From NCBI RefSeq assembly GCF_005887615.1, contig NZ_VANS01000001.1, forward strand, positions 1,532,024 through 1,596,023: a stretch of DNA of 64,000 nt, read 5' to 3'. Below are positions 35,659 through 45,162 of the stretch, piece after piece. The position numbers and the translations under genes were made by a program. Within the stretch, counting starts at the first letter, position 1, and the number at the start of each line of letters is the position of its first letter. The notes beneath the pieces are model-generated. The model was given only the letters and a program-made list of their open reading frames with translations. It ran no database searches and was not told the origin of the DNA. Source of the DNA: Sulfitobacter sabulilitoris (GTDB lineage Bacteria; Pseudomonadota; Alphaproteobacteria; Rhodobacterales; Rhodobacteraceae).

Positions 35659-36339
35659 TCAGCAGGCCGCGTTGGCCTGCGCCGCCTGATACCCGCCCGA
35701 GGCCACGATTTGCGCCTCCATGTCCAGACAGTCGACCAGGAACGCGGCATCGCGCCCGGTCAGCACGTCATAGACCGGGGTCGCCGGCGCAAGCATGTCG
35801 TCCAGCGACACGAAGGTCCGTGGGCAATGCACCAGCAACCCGCCTTCGGCATAGATCACTTCCTCGCTCTCGAAGAAAAGCGTGATCAGTTCCACCGGCG
35901 TCTCGACCGGCTGGCGGTGGATCCCGTGCAAGCCCTCCAAGGCCTGCGCGGGAACCACCGCGAACGGGTCGCCCTGCATGTCCTGCGCGGCATCGCAGTC
36001 GACCATGACGCCCTGATCGGGCAGCAGCGTGATCTCGCAACGATTGCCCATCGCCCCCTGCGGCACCACGACGGGCCACAACTGCGCGGGCGTGGCGCGG
36101 GCCTGCGGCCAGATCACGCTGCGGTGCACTTCGGCCACGCGCTGCATCGCGTTGTCAAAGGTCAGAACCTCGTCACCCACCGCGATCTTGTCCACCGCGC
36201 GCCAGCCCAGGTTCGAGGCGACCCGCGTGCCCGCAAGCAGCCCGTGTGTCTGGGCGATCAATCCGCCATCCACCGCTGCGGAAACTTCCGGTGCCCGTCG
36301 CGTCATTCCGGCGACTTTCGAGGTCCAGTTCATCAGCAT
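35659..36339 (-). CDS. Hint-domain protein (Rhodobacteraceae type)
   Basis: A 226-residue protein with a Hint (hedgehog/intein) fold region at residues 25-170: HGLLAGTRVASNLGWRAVDKIAVGDEVLTFDNAMQRV is the first block and VELITLFFESEEVIYAEGGLLVHC the second. In self-processing Hint domains a Cys or Ser opens the first block; here it is Leu-Leu-Ala-Gly-Thr, so autoprocessing is not expected. Such stand-alone forms are common in this family and may come from calcium-binding secreted proteins. The start at 36339 has GGGGATGG upstream; an ATG six bases later is equally possible. No signal peptide, function unknown. Confidence 0.75.
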   Translation of the reverse strand: MLMNWTSKVAGMTRRAPEVSAAVDGGLIAQTHGLLAGTRVASNLGWRAVDKIAVGDEVLTFDNAMQRVAEVHRSVIWPQARATPAQLWPVVVPQGAMGNRCEITLLPDQGVMVDCDAAQDMQGDPFAVVPAQALEGLHGIHRQPVETPVELITLFFESEEVIYAEGGLLVHCPRTFVSLDDMLAPATPVYDVLTGRDAAFLVDCLDMEAQIVASGGYQAAQANAAC

Positions 36340-36559
36340 TTGTCCATCCCCATGGTGCAAGCCCGTGGCAGCGGGCGGTTGAGCTGTCTGTTTCTGATTC
36401 TGCGATTCGCGTGACGCACCTTGGTCGGAAAAGGGGCGAAAATCGGGCACTGTTGCGGCCAGAGGGCACAATGACCGGGGACACACCGGAATTTAGGCAA
36501 ATTTGGCGACAACCCTGTGCGGTATCCTCATCCCCGGCTGAGACATGCGCCCGCCGGGG

Positions 36560-37207
36560 TCAGTCGAACCGATACCCGAACCGCGCGATGTCTTCGGCGC
36601 AGGTCTCGGCCACGATCTGACGCAGCGACGGGTCGTAATAACCGCGATAGTCCGCCACGCGGTCCGACGCGTTTTCGCGCCCCGGTGTCAGGTCGAACCC
36701 CAGATGATCGAACAGCGCACGCGCATCTCGGGCGAACGCCTCGATCCGGACATAGGCCGCCGCCCGGTCAACGCCCCCCGCGTCACGCATGTAGGATGCG
36801 GCGGGCGCGGCGCGCAGGCTGGCTTGCGTCTGCGGATCGCGCAGGAACCCATCGAACGGCAGCGCCCGCGCCAGGGTGACCGCCGGGTGGTCGAAACGCT
36901 GATCGCGCAGCCAGTGATAATAGCTGACCACCCGGTCCCAGGGATTGCGCACCAGCGTAAAGCAGAACATTCCAGCCATGTCCTCGGGGCTGACCAGCCC
37001 GTCGATATCGGCAAGGGTGGAGTGCTTCCAGAGCCGGCCCGCCGCCGTGACCCCCCGAACCCGGCCACGCCGCCGCCTCGCCTTGGGCGTATCGCCCACA
37101 AGGATGTCATCCTTCATCGCCCGCCCTTCAAGCGCCCGCGCCAGCGATGTGCCGCCAGTCTTGGGGATATGGACAAAGATATAGCGGCGGCCGGGGCTGA
37201 TGATCAT
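36560..37207 (-). CDS. Sulfotransferase family protein
   Basis: A 215-residue protein with the PAPS-binding 5'-phosphosulfate loop IFVHIPKTGGTSL near the N-terminus and the 3'-phosphate motif FTLVRNPWDRVVSYYHWLRD near residue 90; both are typical of carbohydrate-type sulfotransferases of Rhodobacteraceae. It would transfer sulfate from PAPS to a sugar or other hydroxyl. I start it at 37207 (MIISPGRRYIFV) as in related proteins; an upstream ATG at 37276 would add 23 basic residues. No membrane segment is seen. The acceptor is unknown. It is divergent from the DmdB-like ligase gene. Confidence 0.85.
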   Translation of the reverse strand: MIISPGRRYIFVHIPKTGGTSLARALEGRAMKDDILVGDTPKARRRRGRVRGVTAAGRLWKHSTLADIDGLVSPEDMAGMFCFTLVRNPWDRVVSYYHWLRDQRFDHPAVTLARALPFDGFLRDPQTQASLRAAPAASYMRDAGGVDRAAAYVRIEAFARDARALFDHLGFDLTPGRENASDRVADYRGYYDPSLRQIVAETCAEDIARFGYRFD

Positions 37208-37358
37208 GGCGCCACTAAAGCGCGGCGCGGGTCCCTTGCCAAGCAAAGCCCGTCGCACGCTGGTTTTTCTTTTCATTCCGCCCCCATCTGCCCTAGCCTT
37301 TCGATGCGGAAGGTGACACCGACCGCGCGGCGACGACACCCCGAGCGGAGGACGGCTG

Positions 37359-38990
37359 ATGGGCTGGATGCAGGATGAAACCGGACTGGAGATGTGCAAG
37401 GCCAACTATGTGCCCCTGACCCCGCTGTCGCATCTGCGACGCGCCGCGACCGTGTTCGCCGGGCGCACGGCCGTCGTCTATGGCGACCATCGTGTCACCT
37501 ATGCGCAGTATCACGACCGCTGCACCCGGCTGGCCTCCGGTCTGGCCCAGCTTGGCGTGACCCCCGGCGACGTCGTGGCCACCATCCTTCCGAACCTTCC
37601 CGCACAGGCCGAAGCGCATTTCGGCGTGCCGGCCTGCGGCGCCGTCCTGAATACCATCAATACCCGGCTTGATGCCGGTACGGTCGCCTATATCCTTGAA
37701 CACGGCGCAGCCAAGGTGCTGCTGGTCGATCCGCAGTTCACGGACATGGCCGAGGACGCGGTCGCCCGCATCGACGGCCCGAAACCCGCTATCATCGAAG
37801 TCGCGGACCCGCACGGCGGTTTTCCCGCCACGGGCCGCCATACCATCTACGAAGACCTGCTTGCCGGGGCGGATCCCGCGTTCGACTGGATCATGCCGGA
37901 GGACGAATGGGAAAGCCTGTCGCTCAATTACACGTCCGGCACGACGGGGCGCCCCAAGGGCGTGGTCTGCCACCACCGCGGCGCCTACCTGATGACGATG
38001 GGCACCGTGATAAGCTGGCGCATGGTGCTTTATCCGGTGTACCTGACCATCGTGCCGCTGTTTCACTGCAACGGCTGGAACCACACATGGCTGATGCCGG
38101 TGCTGGGCGGCACGCTGGTGTGCTGCCGCGACATCACGGCCCCCGCGATCTATGACGCCATCGCCGACGAAGGCGTGACGCATTTCGGCGGCGCCCCCAT
38201 CGTGCTCAACATGCTGGTCAACGCCAAGCCCGACCAACGCCGCGCGTTCGACCACACGGTCGAGGTCTTTACCGCCGGCGCGCCGCCCGCGCCCGCCACC
38301 CTGACCAAGATCGAGGCGCTGGGGTTCAACGTCACCCACGTCTATGGCCTGACCGAAACCTACGGCCATGTTACCGAATGCGTCTGGCGCGAGGACGACT
38401 GGGGCGAATTGGACAATGCCGGCCGCGCGGCGGTCAAGGCGCAACAGGGCGTGGCGATGCCGATGATGGAACATATCACGGTGATGGATGCCGACATGGC
38501 GCAGGTCCCGATGGACGGCAAGACCCAGGGCGAGATCATGATCCGCGGCAATGCGGTGATGAAGGGCTACTACAAGAACCCCGAAGCCACCCGCGCGGCC
38601 TTCGAAGGGGGCTATTTCCATTCCGGCGACATCGCGGTCCAGCACCCGGACACCTACATTCAGATCGCCGACCGCGCCAAGGACATCATCATTTCAGGCG
38701 GCGAGAACATCTCCTCCGTCGAGGTCGAGGGCGTGCTGATGGGCCACCCGGACGTGATGCTGGCCGCGGTGGTCGCCAAGCCGGATGACACGTGGGGCGA
38801 AGTGCCCTGCGCCTTTGTCGAACTCAAGGACGGGGCCAGCCCGGACGAGGCCGCGCTGATCGCCTATTGCCGCGAGACGCTGGCGGGCTTCAAGACGCCC
38901 AAACGCGTGGTGTTCCAGGAATTGCCCAAGACATCGACCGGGAAAATCCAGAAATTCGAACTGCGGAAGATCGCCGCCACCCTCGGCTAG
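37359..38990 (+). CDS. Acyl-CoA ligase, DmdB-like (3-methylmercaptopropionate/fatty acid-CoA ligase)
   Basis: A 543-residue AMP-forming ligase. The P-loop-like motif is LNYTSGTTGRPKGVV, the adenylate motif VYGLTETYGHV, the hinge RAKDIIISGGENISSVEVEG, and the C-terminal catalytic Lys529 is in KTSTGKIQKFELR. The wording from MGWMQDETGLEMCKANYVPL onward is very close to roseobacter DmdB proteins, which activate 3-methylmercaptopropionate in DMSP demethylation, and PLFHCNGWNHTW is the acyl pocket wall of that group. Similar enzymes also take medium fatty acids. It is monocistronic; DmdA and DmdD are not in the window, the DmdC-like gene is at 23218. Substrate is therefore probable, not certain. 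Confidence 0.88.
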   Translation: MGWMQDETGLEMCKANYVPLTPLSHLRRAATVFAGRTAVVYGDHRVTYAQYHDRCTRLASGLAQLGVTPGDVVATILPNLPAQAEAHFGVPACGAVLNTINTRLDAGTVAYILEHGAAKVLLVDPQFTDMAEDAVARIDGPKPAIIEVADPHGGFPATGRHTIYEDLLAGADPAFDWIMPEDEWESLSLNYTSGTTGRPKGVVCHHRGAYLMTMGTVISWRMVLYPVYLTIVPLFHCNGWNHTWLMPVLGGTLVCCRDITAPAIYDAIADEGVTHFGGAPIVLNMLVNAKPDQRRAFDHTVEVFTAGAPPAPATLTKIEALGFNVTHVYGLTETYGHVTECVWREDDWGELDNAGRAAVKAQQGVAMPMMEHITVMDADMAQVPMDGKTQGEIMIRGNAVMKGYYKNPEATRAAFEGGYFHSGDIAVQHPDTYIQIADRAKDIIISGGENISSVEVEGVLMGHPDVMLAAVVAKPDDTWGEVPCAFVELKDGASPDEAALIAYCRETLAGFKTPKRVVFQELPKTSTGKIQKFELRKIAATLG

Positions 38991-39201
38991 CCCGGAGCTG
39001 GCACACCTGACGGACCGCGCGGCGTATCATGTGGCGCACCGCGCGGCACTGCCGGTGCCAAGGGGCGGGGTGCGACCGCCCCGCGGCGCGGGAATCGCCC
39101 GCATGCGGCTGAACCGAAACCCTGTGCGCGTCGCCCATTGCCGCACCCACAGCACATGCTAAGGTGCCGCCACGCATTGAAAAGAGCAGCACACCCGCCC
39201 C

Positions 39202-40215
39202 ATGACGGCCCTGACCAAATATGATCGCCTCGAAGCGAGCGCGCTGTGGCGTGCCACGCCTGACGACCAACGCCGCGAGGTCGTCGTCTCGATCGGCGAT
39301 GCGACCCTGATGATCAGCGATTTCAAGGAACAGGCGATCACCCATTGGTCGCTGGCGGCGGTGGAACGCGCCAATCCGGGCGAACGCCCGGCGATCTTCT
39401 ATCCCGATGGCGATACCGGCGAAACGCTGGAACTGGCCGAAGACGAGGCCCAGATGATCGACGCCATCGAGACCCTGCGCCGCGCCGTCAACCGCGCGCG
39501 CCCCCGTCCGGGGCGATTGCGCTGGGTCGGCGCGTTGGTATCGGTCACCGCGGTCGCGGCGCTGGCGGTGTTCTGGCTGCCCGGCGCGCTTATCGAACAT
39601 TCCGTAACGGTCGTGCCGCAGGTCAAACGCGTGGCGATTTCCGACGCACTTCTGGCACGTATCGAACGGCTGTCGGGCCCCGCCTGCGCCGATCCCGCGG
39701 GCCAGCGGGCCCTGGCGAACCTGTCACGGCGGCTTGGGACCGGCACGATTCAGATCCTTCCGGGCGGCGTCACCACCAGCCTTCATCTTCCCGACCGGCG
39801 GATCATCCTGAACCGCGCGCTGGTCGAAGACTACGAGGAACCCGACGTCGCCGCCGGCTATGCGCTGGCAGAGGCGACGCTGGCGCAAGGCGATGATCCA
39901 TTGCGCGCGATGCTGCGGCACATGGGGCTTTTCGCCAGCTTCCGCCTACTCACCACCGGCGATCTGCCGCAGCCGACGCTGGACGCCTATGCCGAAGACC
40001 TGCTGAAAGCGCCGCGCCCTGACCCCGAGGCCGAACCCATGCTGGCCAATTTCGCCGCCGCAAAGCTGCGCGCGCGCCCCTATGCCGACGCGCGCGACAT
40101 CACCGGCGAAACCGTTCTGCCCCTGATCGAAGGCGACCCGATGGCGGGACAACAGCCCGATCCCCTGCTCACCGACGGCAACTGGCTCCGGCTGCAATCC
40201 ATCTGCGGCGGGTGA
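39202..40215 (+). CDS. Membrane protein of unknown function, Rhodobacteraceae-conserved
   Basis: A 337-residue protein with an N-terminal cytoplasmic part of about 100 residues (EVVVSIGDATLMISDFKEQAITHWSL), one membrane segment at about 108-130 and a C-terminal domain of 200 residues that should face the periplasm. The C-terminal domain resembles the layout of membrane-linked M48-type peptidases (helix-rich, NRALVEDYEEPDVAAGYALAEATL) but has no HExxH zinc motif, so it is not an active metallopeptidase. It starts 211 bases after the ligase gene with no clear terminator between. The family is not named here; function unknown. Confidence 0.7.
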   Translation: MTALTKYDRLEASALWRATPDDQRREVVVSIGDATLMISDFKEQAITHWSLAAVERANPGERPAIFYPDGDTGETLELAEDEAQMIDAIETLRRAVNRARPRPGRLRWVGALVSVTAVAALAVFWLPGALIEHSVTVVPQVKRVAISDALLARIERLSGPACADPAGQRALANLSRRLGTGTIQILPGGVTTSLHLPDRRIILNRALVEDYEEPDVAAGYALAEATLAQGDDPLRAMLRHMGLFASFRLLTTGDLPQPTLDAYAEDLLKAPRPDPEAEPMLANFAAAKLRARPYADARDITGETVLPLIEGDPMAGQQPDPLLTDGNWLRLQSICGG

Positions 40216-40361
40216 TCCGGGCGCATCCGACCCGCAAACGCGGGCGGGGACGTCCCATGCCGGGGGTCAGACATCGCGGCGACGGTGCGCGACATCACCG
40301 TGGCTGCGGGCGCCCCGGCGCCGCGCAACCCAAGCAACATACGGTTTGAAACCTGCGCCGC

Positions 40362-41759
40362 CTAGCGGCGCACGAACGCATCCCCGAAACCCGCACCACG
40401 GACCCGTCCCAGCGCGGTCCGGATATCGCCGTCGGTGGCAAAGGGCCCGGCCAGCACGATGCGATAGCTTTTGCCCGACCTGGTGTATTGCCCCATCCGC
40501 ACCGGAAGCCCCAGCGCCTGCATCCGGCGCGCCGTGGCCTGTGCGTTCGCCGCCTGGCCGAATGTGCCGACCTGCACGAAGCGCCCCGCGCCCGCCGCGA
40601 CGGCCTGCCCCGCGGGGCGCACCTCGGCGCGGGCTTTGGCGGCAGGCGGGTTCGGCGCGGTGGCGGAACGGCTGGAATACACCGGCGCCCGCGATCCGGG
40701 ATTGCGGACGATCCGCTTGACCAACCGGCCATCCCGCCGACCCAGCGTCACCTCGCCCAACTCACGCCTTTGCGTCATCACATCGGTATAGGGATAGACC
40801 AGCGGCACCTGCGCCGTCACGTCGCGCCCGTTCGTCCCGTTGATCAAGCGGCGCGGCACCGTCTCGGTCCAGACAAGCTGCGATCTGAAATGGCCCGTCA
40901 GGGTTTGCTCGGCCCGTCTGGGATTGAGCCGATCATCCTCCCAGGCGGGTTGATAGCCCTTGGGGATCGGCCCGTTCCGGGTGTTGATGCGGTTCTGATA
41001 GACATGCTTGGGCACGATCCGTGTGCCGGATTTCATGCCGCCCGTCACCGCCACAAACCCGTCGACCGGCGCCGTATCGGCGATCACGATACCGCCGGGC
41101 ATCACACGGCCACCCGTCGTCGCCGTGCGCGCTGACGACCCTGTCGCCGGTGCCCCCGGTGCCGCCGCAGTGCGCGCGCCGATGATCGACGCGTCCTGCG
41201 GGCCGCACCGCACGGGATGCTCCCGACCGCTGTTGATATAGCGCTGGCTCAGCGGCGACGCGGCGGGACACGCGGACCGGCGCGCCGGCGCGGCCGCAAT
41301 CACCGGCGGCGCGGGGGCCACTGCCGGCTTCGGCACGGGCGTCCGGGCGCGAACCGGTGCAGGGCTCGCGACTTTCCGCTTGACCGGCTTGGGGGCCGCG
41401 ACGCGTGCCGGCGTGGCCGCGGGCTTGGCAGCCGGGGCCGGTGTGATCTGTTTCGGCGGCGTCTCCGGGGCCGGCGTCAGCTCGGCCTCGGCAACTTGCG
41501 TGCCGCCCAACGTCGGCTGAAAGCCGCAGACCATCTTGCGGTCCCGCGCGACGCGCGGCACCCAGGTCACGTTGCCATCGATGCCGGCGCGGATGAACAC
41601 GCACCCGCGGCTGTCGACATATTGTTTGCCCTTGTAGCTGCTGGGGGGAAATTCCGCCGGAGCCTCGACACGGCTCAACTGTTGCGCCTGACCCATGCCC
41701 GACCCGACGCCGAAGGACGCGGCGATCACGGCGATGGCGATAATTCTGGTAAGTTTCAT
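40362..41759 (-). CDS. SPOR-domain protein, exported
   Basis: A 465-residue protein. A signal sequence (MKLTRIIAIAVIAASFGVGSGMGQAQQ) is followed by a conserved block with YVDSRGCVFIRAGIDGNVTWVPRV (Cys58-type residue) and RKMVCGFQP, then a long Pro/Ala/Lys linker (about residues 100-190) and a C-terminal SPOR domain beginning GRFVQVGTFGQAANAQATARRM and ending in GDAFVRR. SPOR domains bind denuded peptidoglycan at the division septum, so it is probably a periplasmic cell-division or wall protein. The ATG at 41759 is directly preceded by a perfect hairpin that covers the ribosome binding region. It is transcribed in the same direction as upp but after it. Confidence 0.85.
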   Translation of the reverse strand: MKLTRIIAIAVIAASFGVGSGMGQAQQLSRVEAPAEFPPSSYKGKQYVDSRGCVFIRAGIDGNVTWVPRVARDRKMVCGFQPTLGGTQVAEAELTPAPETPPKQITPAPAAKPAATPARVAAPKPVKRKVASPAPVRARTPVPKPAVAPAPPVIAAAPARRSACPAASPLSQRYINSGREHPVRCGPQDASIIGARTAAAPGAPATGSSARTATTGGRVMPGGIVIADTAPVDGFVAVTGGMKSGTRIVPKHVYQNRINTRNGPIPKGYQPAWEDDRLNPRRAEQTLTGHFRSQLVWTETVPRRLINGTNGRDVTAQVPLVYPYTDVMTQRRELGEVTLGRRDGRLVKRIVRNPGSRAPVYSSRSATAPNPPAAKARAEVRPAGQAVAAGAGRFVQVGTFGQAANAQATARRMQALGLPVRMGQYTRSGKSYRIVLAGPFATDGDIRTALGRVRGAGFGDAFVRR

Positions 41760-41762
41760 CAC

Positions 41763-41785
41763 TGCCCCCACAAGATATGGGGGCA
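41763..41785 (-). promoter_or_regulatory. RBS-sequestering hairpin before the SPOR gene
   Basis: TGCCCCCA and TGGGGGCA form a perfect 8-bp stem with a seven-base CAAGATA loop. In the minus-strand message the right arm GTGGGGGCA is the only G-rich sequence at the position of a Shine-Dalgarno element, three bases before the ATG at 41759. Folding should hide it, suggesting translational control. Confidence 0.55.
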
Positions 41786-41851
41786 ACGATGCCTCAAACC
41801 GCTAGGCGAGTAAAGCGCAACACCGCCCCGAACCCACAAAAAACACGGGCT

Positions 41852-42484
41852 TTACTTGGTCCCGAACATCCGGTCCCCGGCATCGCCGAGCCCGGGCACG
41901 ATATAGCCGTCGTCGTTCAGACACTTATCCACGGCCGCCGTCACGATGGGCACATCGGGGTGCGCCTCTTTCATGCGCGCAACGCCCTCCGGCGCCGCCA
42001 GCAGACACAAAAAGCGGATGTTGTTCGCCCCCGCCCGTTTCAGCAGATCAATCGCCGCCACCGACGAATTGCCCGTCGCCAGCATCGGATCCACCGCGAT
42101 CACCAGCCGATCCTCCAGCGCTTCGGGCACCTTGAAGTAATACTGCACCGGCTGCAGCGTCTTTTCGTCCCGGTAAAGCCCGACGAACCCGACCCGCGCC
42201 GAGGGGATCAACTCCAGCACACCGTCCAAAAGCCCGTTGCCCGCCCGCAGGATCGAGATCAGCGCCAGCTTCTTGCCCGCAAGCACCGGCGCGTCCATCT
42301 CCTCCATCGGGGTTTCGATCACCTTGCTGGTCATCGGCAGACCGCGCGTCACCTCATAGGCCAGCAACTGGCTGATCTCGCGCAACAGCTGCCGGAACAC
42401 GGCGGTCGACGTCTCGCGCTCGCGCATGAGGGTCAGTTTATGCTGCACCAGCGGGTGATCGACGACGGTCAGATGATCGGACAT
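41852..42484 (-). CDS. upp: Uracil phosphoribosyltransferase
   Basis: A 210-residue enzyme converting uracil and PRPP to UMP. The PRPP-binding loop is [22 protein letters not shown] near residue 130 and [14 protein letters not shown] binds pyrophosphate; the C-terminal [17 protein letters not shown] is the uracil-binding flexible end. Length and motifs are standard. It is the last gene of the minus-strand salvage set cdd-deoA-deoB-upp; between deoB and upp lies one copy of the dispersed repeat. GGGAGG is upstream of the ATG. Together with the periplasmic nucleotidase the set recycles nucleosides. Confidence 0.95.
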   Translation of the reverse strand: MSDHLTVVDHPLVQHKLTLMRERETSTAVFRQLLREISQLLAYEVTRGLPMTSKVIETPMEEMDAPVLAGKKLALISILRAGNGLLDGVLELIPSARVGFVGLYRDEKTLQPVQYYFKVPEALEDRLVIAVDPMLATGNSSVAAIDLLKRAGANNIRFLCLLAAPEGVARMKEAHPDVPIVTAAVDKCLNDDGYIVPGLGDAGDRMFGTK

Positions 42485-42559
42485 GGGCCAGGGCCTCCCT
42501 CGGAAAGATGTGCGTCGGGTTTAGCCGCGTTCCGCGTCCCACCGCAACCCGACCTCCCG

Positions 42560-42621
42560 CTTCTTTTGTTCGGAAATATCCCGGGGGAGGCACCCGCAGG
42601 GGGGCCGGGGGCAGCGCCCCC
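42560..42621 (-). repeat. Dispersed palindromic intergenic repeat, copy 5
   Basis: CTTCTTTTGTTCGGAAATAT then CCCGGGGG, followed by a G/C-rich stretch and a stem GGGGGC, loop AGC, GCCCCC. It lies within the salvage operon, between the deoB stop and the upp start, where it could reduce upp expression. Confidence 0.75.
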
Positions 42622-42640
42622 TCTTTGCGCGCCGCAGGCG

Positions 42641-43849
42641 TCAGTCCTCCGCCGCGGCGCCCGGCACCGCAACCCCCAGATGCGCGGCCACGATCCGCGC
42701 CACATCGACGAACCCGATCAGCCCAAGCGCCTCCTCGCCCCGCCCCGCGATCAGCACCGGCACCCGTTCGCGGGTATGATCCGTGCCGCGCCAGGTGGGG
42801 TCGTTGCCATGATCGGCCGTCAATACCAGCATGTCGTCCGGGCGCAGTCGGGCGATGATCCCGCCGATCCGGGCATCGAACCACTCAAGCTGCCGGGCAT
42901 AACCCGACACGTCACGGCGGTGACCATAGAGGCTGTCGAACTCCACGAAATTGGCAAAGGTCAGACTGCCGTCCCCGGCACTGTCCACCAGGTCGTCCAG
43001 ATGCTCCATCAACTGCGCGTCCGGCCCCTTGCGCAGATCGTCGATGCCCTGCATCGAAAAGATGTCGCCGATCTTGCCCACCGCATGGACATGGCCCCCG
43101 CTGTCGTGAACCCAGTTGGTCAGTACCGGCGCGGGCGGCACAATAGCATAGTCGCGGCGGTTGGCGGTGCGGGTGAACCCGGTCGCGGCCTCGCCGACGA
43201 AGGGGCGCGCGATCACCCGGCCCACCTTCATCGCGTGCAGATAGGGCGCGATGGCCTCGCACAGGGCCAGCAACCGGTCGAGGCCAAAGCTGTCTTCATG
43301 CGCCGCGATCTGGAACACGCTGTCGGCGGAAGTGTAGCAAATCGGCCAGCCGGTGCGCTGATGCTCCGCCCCCAGACGGTCGATGATCGCCGTGCCGGGC
43401 GCATGGCAATTGCCCAGAATACCCTCGGTTCCGGCCGCGGCGCAGACATGCGCCACCAGGTCGTCGGGAAAGGCCGGCGTCTCGTCGGGGAAATAATGCC
43501 ACTCCCACGGCACCGGCAGCCCGGCCAGTTCCCAATGCCCGGACGGGGTGTCCTTGCCCTGCGACACTTCGGTGGCGGCCCCCCATGTGCCCCGCGGCGT
43601 GGCCCCGAGGCCCGGCGCCTGCGATCCGCTGGCCAGCGCGATCGCCGCTCCCAGGCCCAGCGCATCCAGATGCGGCAAATGCAGCGGGCCCTTGCGCCCC
43701 TCGTCCGCAGCGCCGCGCGCGCAGACCTGCGCGATATGCGCCACCGTATTGGCGCCGCTGTCGGGCAGGTCGCCGTTGAAATACCTGTCCGCGTCGGGCG
43801 CACCGCCGATGCCCACACTGTCCATCACCACCAGAAACGCACGCGCCAT
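42641..43849 (-). CDS. deoB: Phosphopentomutase
   Basis: A 402-residue alkaline-phosphatase superfamily enzyme converting (deoxy)ribose 1-phosphate to the 5-phosphate using manganese. Metal ligands are visible as Asp in [14 protein letters not shown], the cluster [22 protein letters not shown], and Asp/His in the C-terminal half. [10 protein letters not shown] and [13 protein letters not shown] (with the Thr that becomes phosphorylated) identify DeoB clearly. The ATG overlaps the deoA stop by one base. It links nucleoside breakdown to the pentose phosphate pathway through deoxyribose 5-phosphate; deoC is not in this window. Confidence 0.96.
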   Translation of the reverse strand: MARAFLVVMDSVGIGGAPDADRYFNGDLPDSGANTVAHIAQVCARGAADEGRKGPLHLPHLDALGLGAAIALASGSQAPGLGATPRGTWGAATEVSQGKDTPSGHWELAGLPVPWEWHYFPDETPAFPDDLVAHVCAAAGTEGILGNCHAPGTAIIDRLGAEHQRTGWPICYTSADSVFQIAAHEDSFGLDRLLALCEAIAPYLHAMKVGRVIARPFVGEAATGFTRTANRRDYAIVPPAPVLTNWVHDSGGHVHAVGKIGDIFSMQGIDDLRKGPDAQLMEHLDDLVDSAGDGSLTFANFVEFDSLYGHRRDVSGYARQLEWFDARIGGIIARLRPDDMLVLTADHGNDPTWRGTDHTRERVPVLIAGRGEEALGLIGFVDVARIVAAHLGVAVPGAAAED

Positions 43850-45162
43850 CAGCCCATCCTCTCGTGCACCAGAGCGGGCACCTGCACCGCTTCCGCGCCC
43901 TGGGTCATCGCGGCGCGCACTGCCGCCACGGCATGGTCCGCCGCATCGGGACGGCTGGCATGGACCACTGCCAGCGGCTGCCCCTTGTCCACCCAGGCGC
44001 CCAACCGGGCCACCTGCGCCAGCCCCACGGCGGGGTCGATCTCGGCCCCCTCGACCTCGCGTCCGCCGCCCAGCGACACGACCCCAAGGCCCAGCGCCTC
44101 GCCGTCGATGGCGTTGACATATCCCGCCCGTGGCGCGGCCACTTCGCGGATCACCGTCGCTTCGGGCAGAAAACGCGACCAGTCGTCCACGAATTTCACC
44201 GGCCCGCCCATCGCGGCCACCATGCGGCCGAACCGCTCCGCGGCGCCCCCCCCGGCCACGGCCGCCCGGATCGCGGCCTCTCCGGCGGTCGCGTCCTGCG
44301 CCAGTCCCGCGTCGGCCAGCAACACGCCGCCCAAGACCGCCGACATCTCCAACAGCGGGCCGTCAGCGGCACCGGTCAGCACGCGCATCGCCTCCGCCAC
44401 CTCCAGCGCATTGCCAAGGCTCGGGGCCAGCGGCTGGTTCATGTCGCTGATCACCGCACGGGTCCGGCAGCCCGCGGCATTGGCCGTCTGCACCAGCGCT
44501 TGCGCCAGATCGCGCGCCGCCGCCATGTCCTTCATGAACGCGCCCGAGCCGACCTTGACGTCCAGCACCAGCCCGTCCAACCCGGCGGCCAGCTTCTTCG
44601 ACAGGATCGACGCCGTGATCAGATCGAGGCTTTCGACCGTCGCCGTCACGTCGCGCACCGCGTACAGACGGCGATCGGCGGGGGCGATATCGCCCGTGGC
44701 ACTCACGATGGCGCACCCGACGCGCCCGACCACATCGCGAAACCGCGCCTCGTCCAATTGCGTGGCCAGCCCCGGAATCGCCTCCAGCTTGTCGAGCGTC
44801 CCGCCGGTATGGCCCAACCCCCGGCCCGAGATCATCGGCACATACGCGCCACAGGCCGCAAGCGCCGGCGCCAGCACGAGGCTCACGCAATCGCCCACGC
44901 CCCCGGTCGAATGCTTGTCGAGCACCGGACCATCCAGATCCCAATGCAGGACATCGCCGCTGTCGCGCATCGCCAGCGTCAGCGCCACGCGACCCGCATC
45001 GCCCAGGCCCCCCATGCAGACAGCCATCGCAAAGGCCCCGGCCTGGGCGTCGCTGACGCTCAGATCGGCAAGCCCCCGCGCCATCCAAGCAAGGTCTTCT
45101 TCGCGCAGGGGCTGGTGCCGGCGCAGCCGGGCCAGAATGGATCGGGCGGTCATCTCGCTCAT
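43849..45162 (-). CDS. deoA: Thymidine phosphorylase
   Basis: A 437-residue pyrimidine nucleoside phosphorylase. The phosphate-binding loop is [11 protein letters not shown] (residues about 80-91), the substrate-binding part [14 protein letters not shown] and [18 protein letters not shown], and the C-terminal domain carries the ATVIREV...GYV segment. It splits thymidine or deoxyuridine to base and deoxyribose 1-phosphate. I placed the start at 45162 where the ATG overlaps the cdd stop (ATGA); an inner ATG at 45153 is possible. It is between cdd and deoB with overlaps at both ends, so the three are one translational unit. Confidence 0.95.
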   Translation of the reverse strand: MSEMTARSILARLRRHQPLREEDLAWMARGLADLSVSDAQAGAFAMAVCMGGLGDAGRVALTLAMRDSGDVLHWDLDGPVLDKHSTGGVGDCVSLVLAPALAACGAYVPMISGRGLGHTGGTLDKLEAIPGLATQLDEARFRDVVGRVGCAIVSATGDIAPADRRLYAVRDVTATVESLDLITASILSKKLAAGLDGLVLDVKVGSGAFMKDMAAARDLAQALVQTANAAGCRTRAVISDMNQPLAPSLGNALEVAEAMRVLTGAADGPLLEMSAVLGGVLLADAGLAQDATAGEAAIRAAVAGGGAAERFGRMVAAMGGPVKFVDDWSRFLPEATVIREVAAPRAGYVNAIDGEALGLGVVSLGGGREVEGAEIDPAVGLAQVARLGAWVDKGQPLAVVHASRPDAADHAVAAVRAAMTQGAEAVQVPALVHERMG

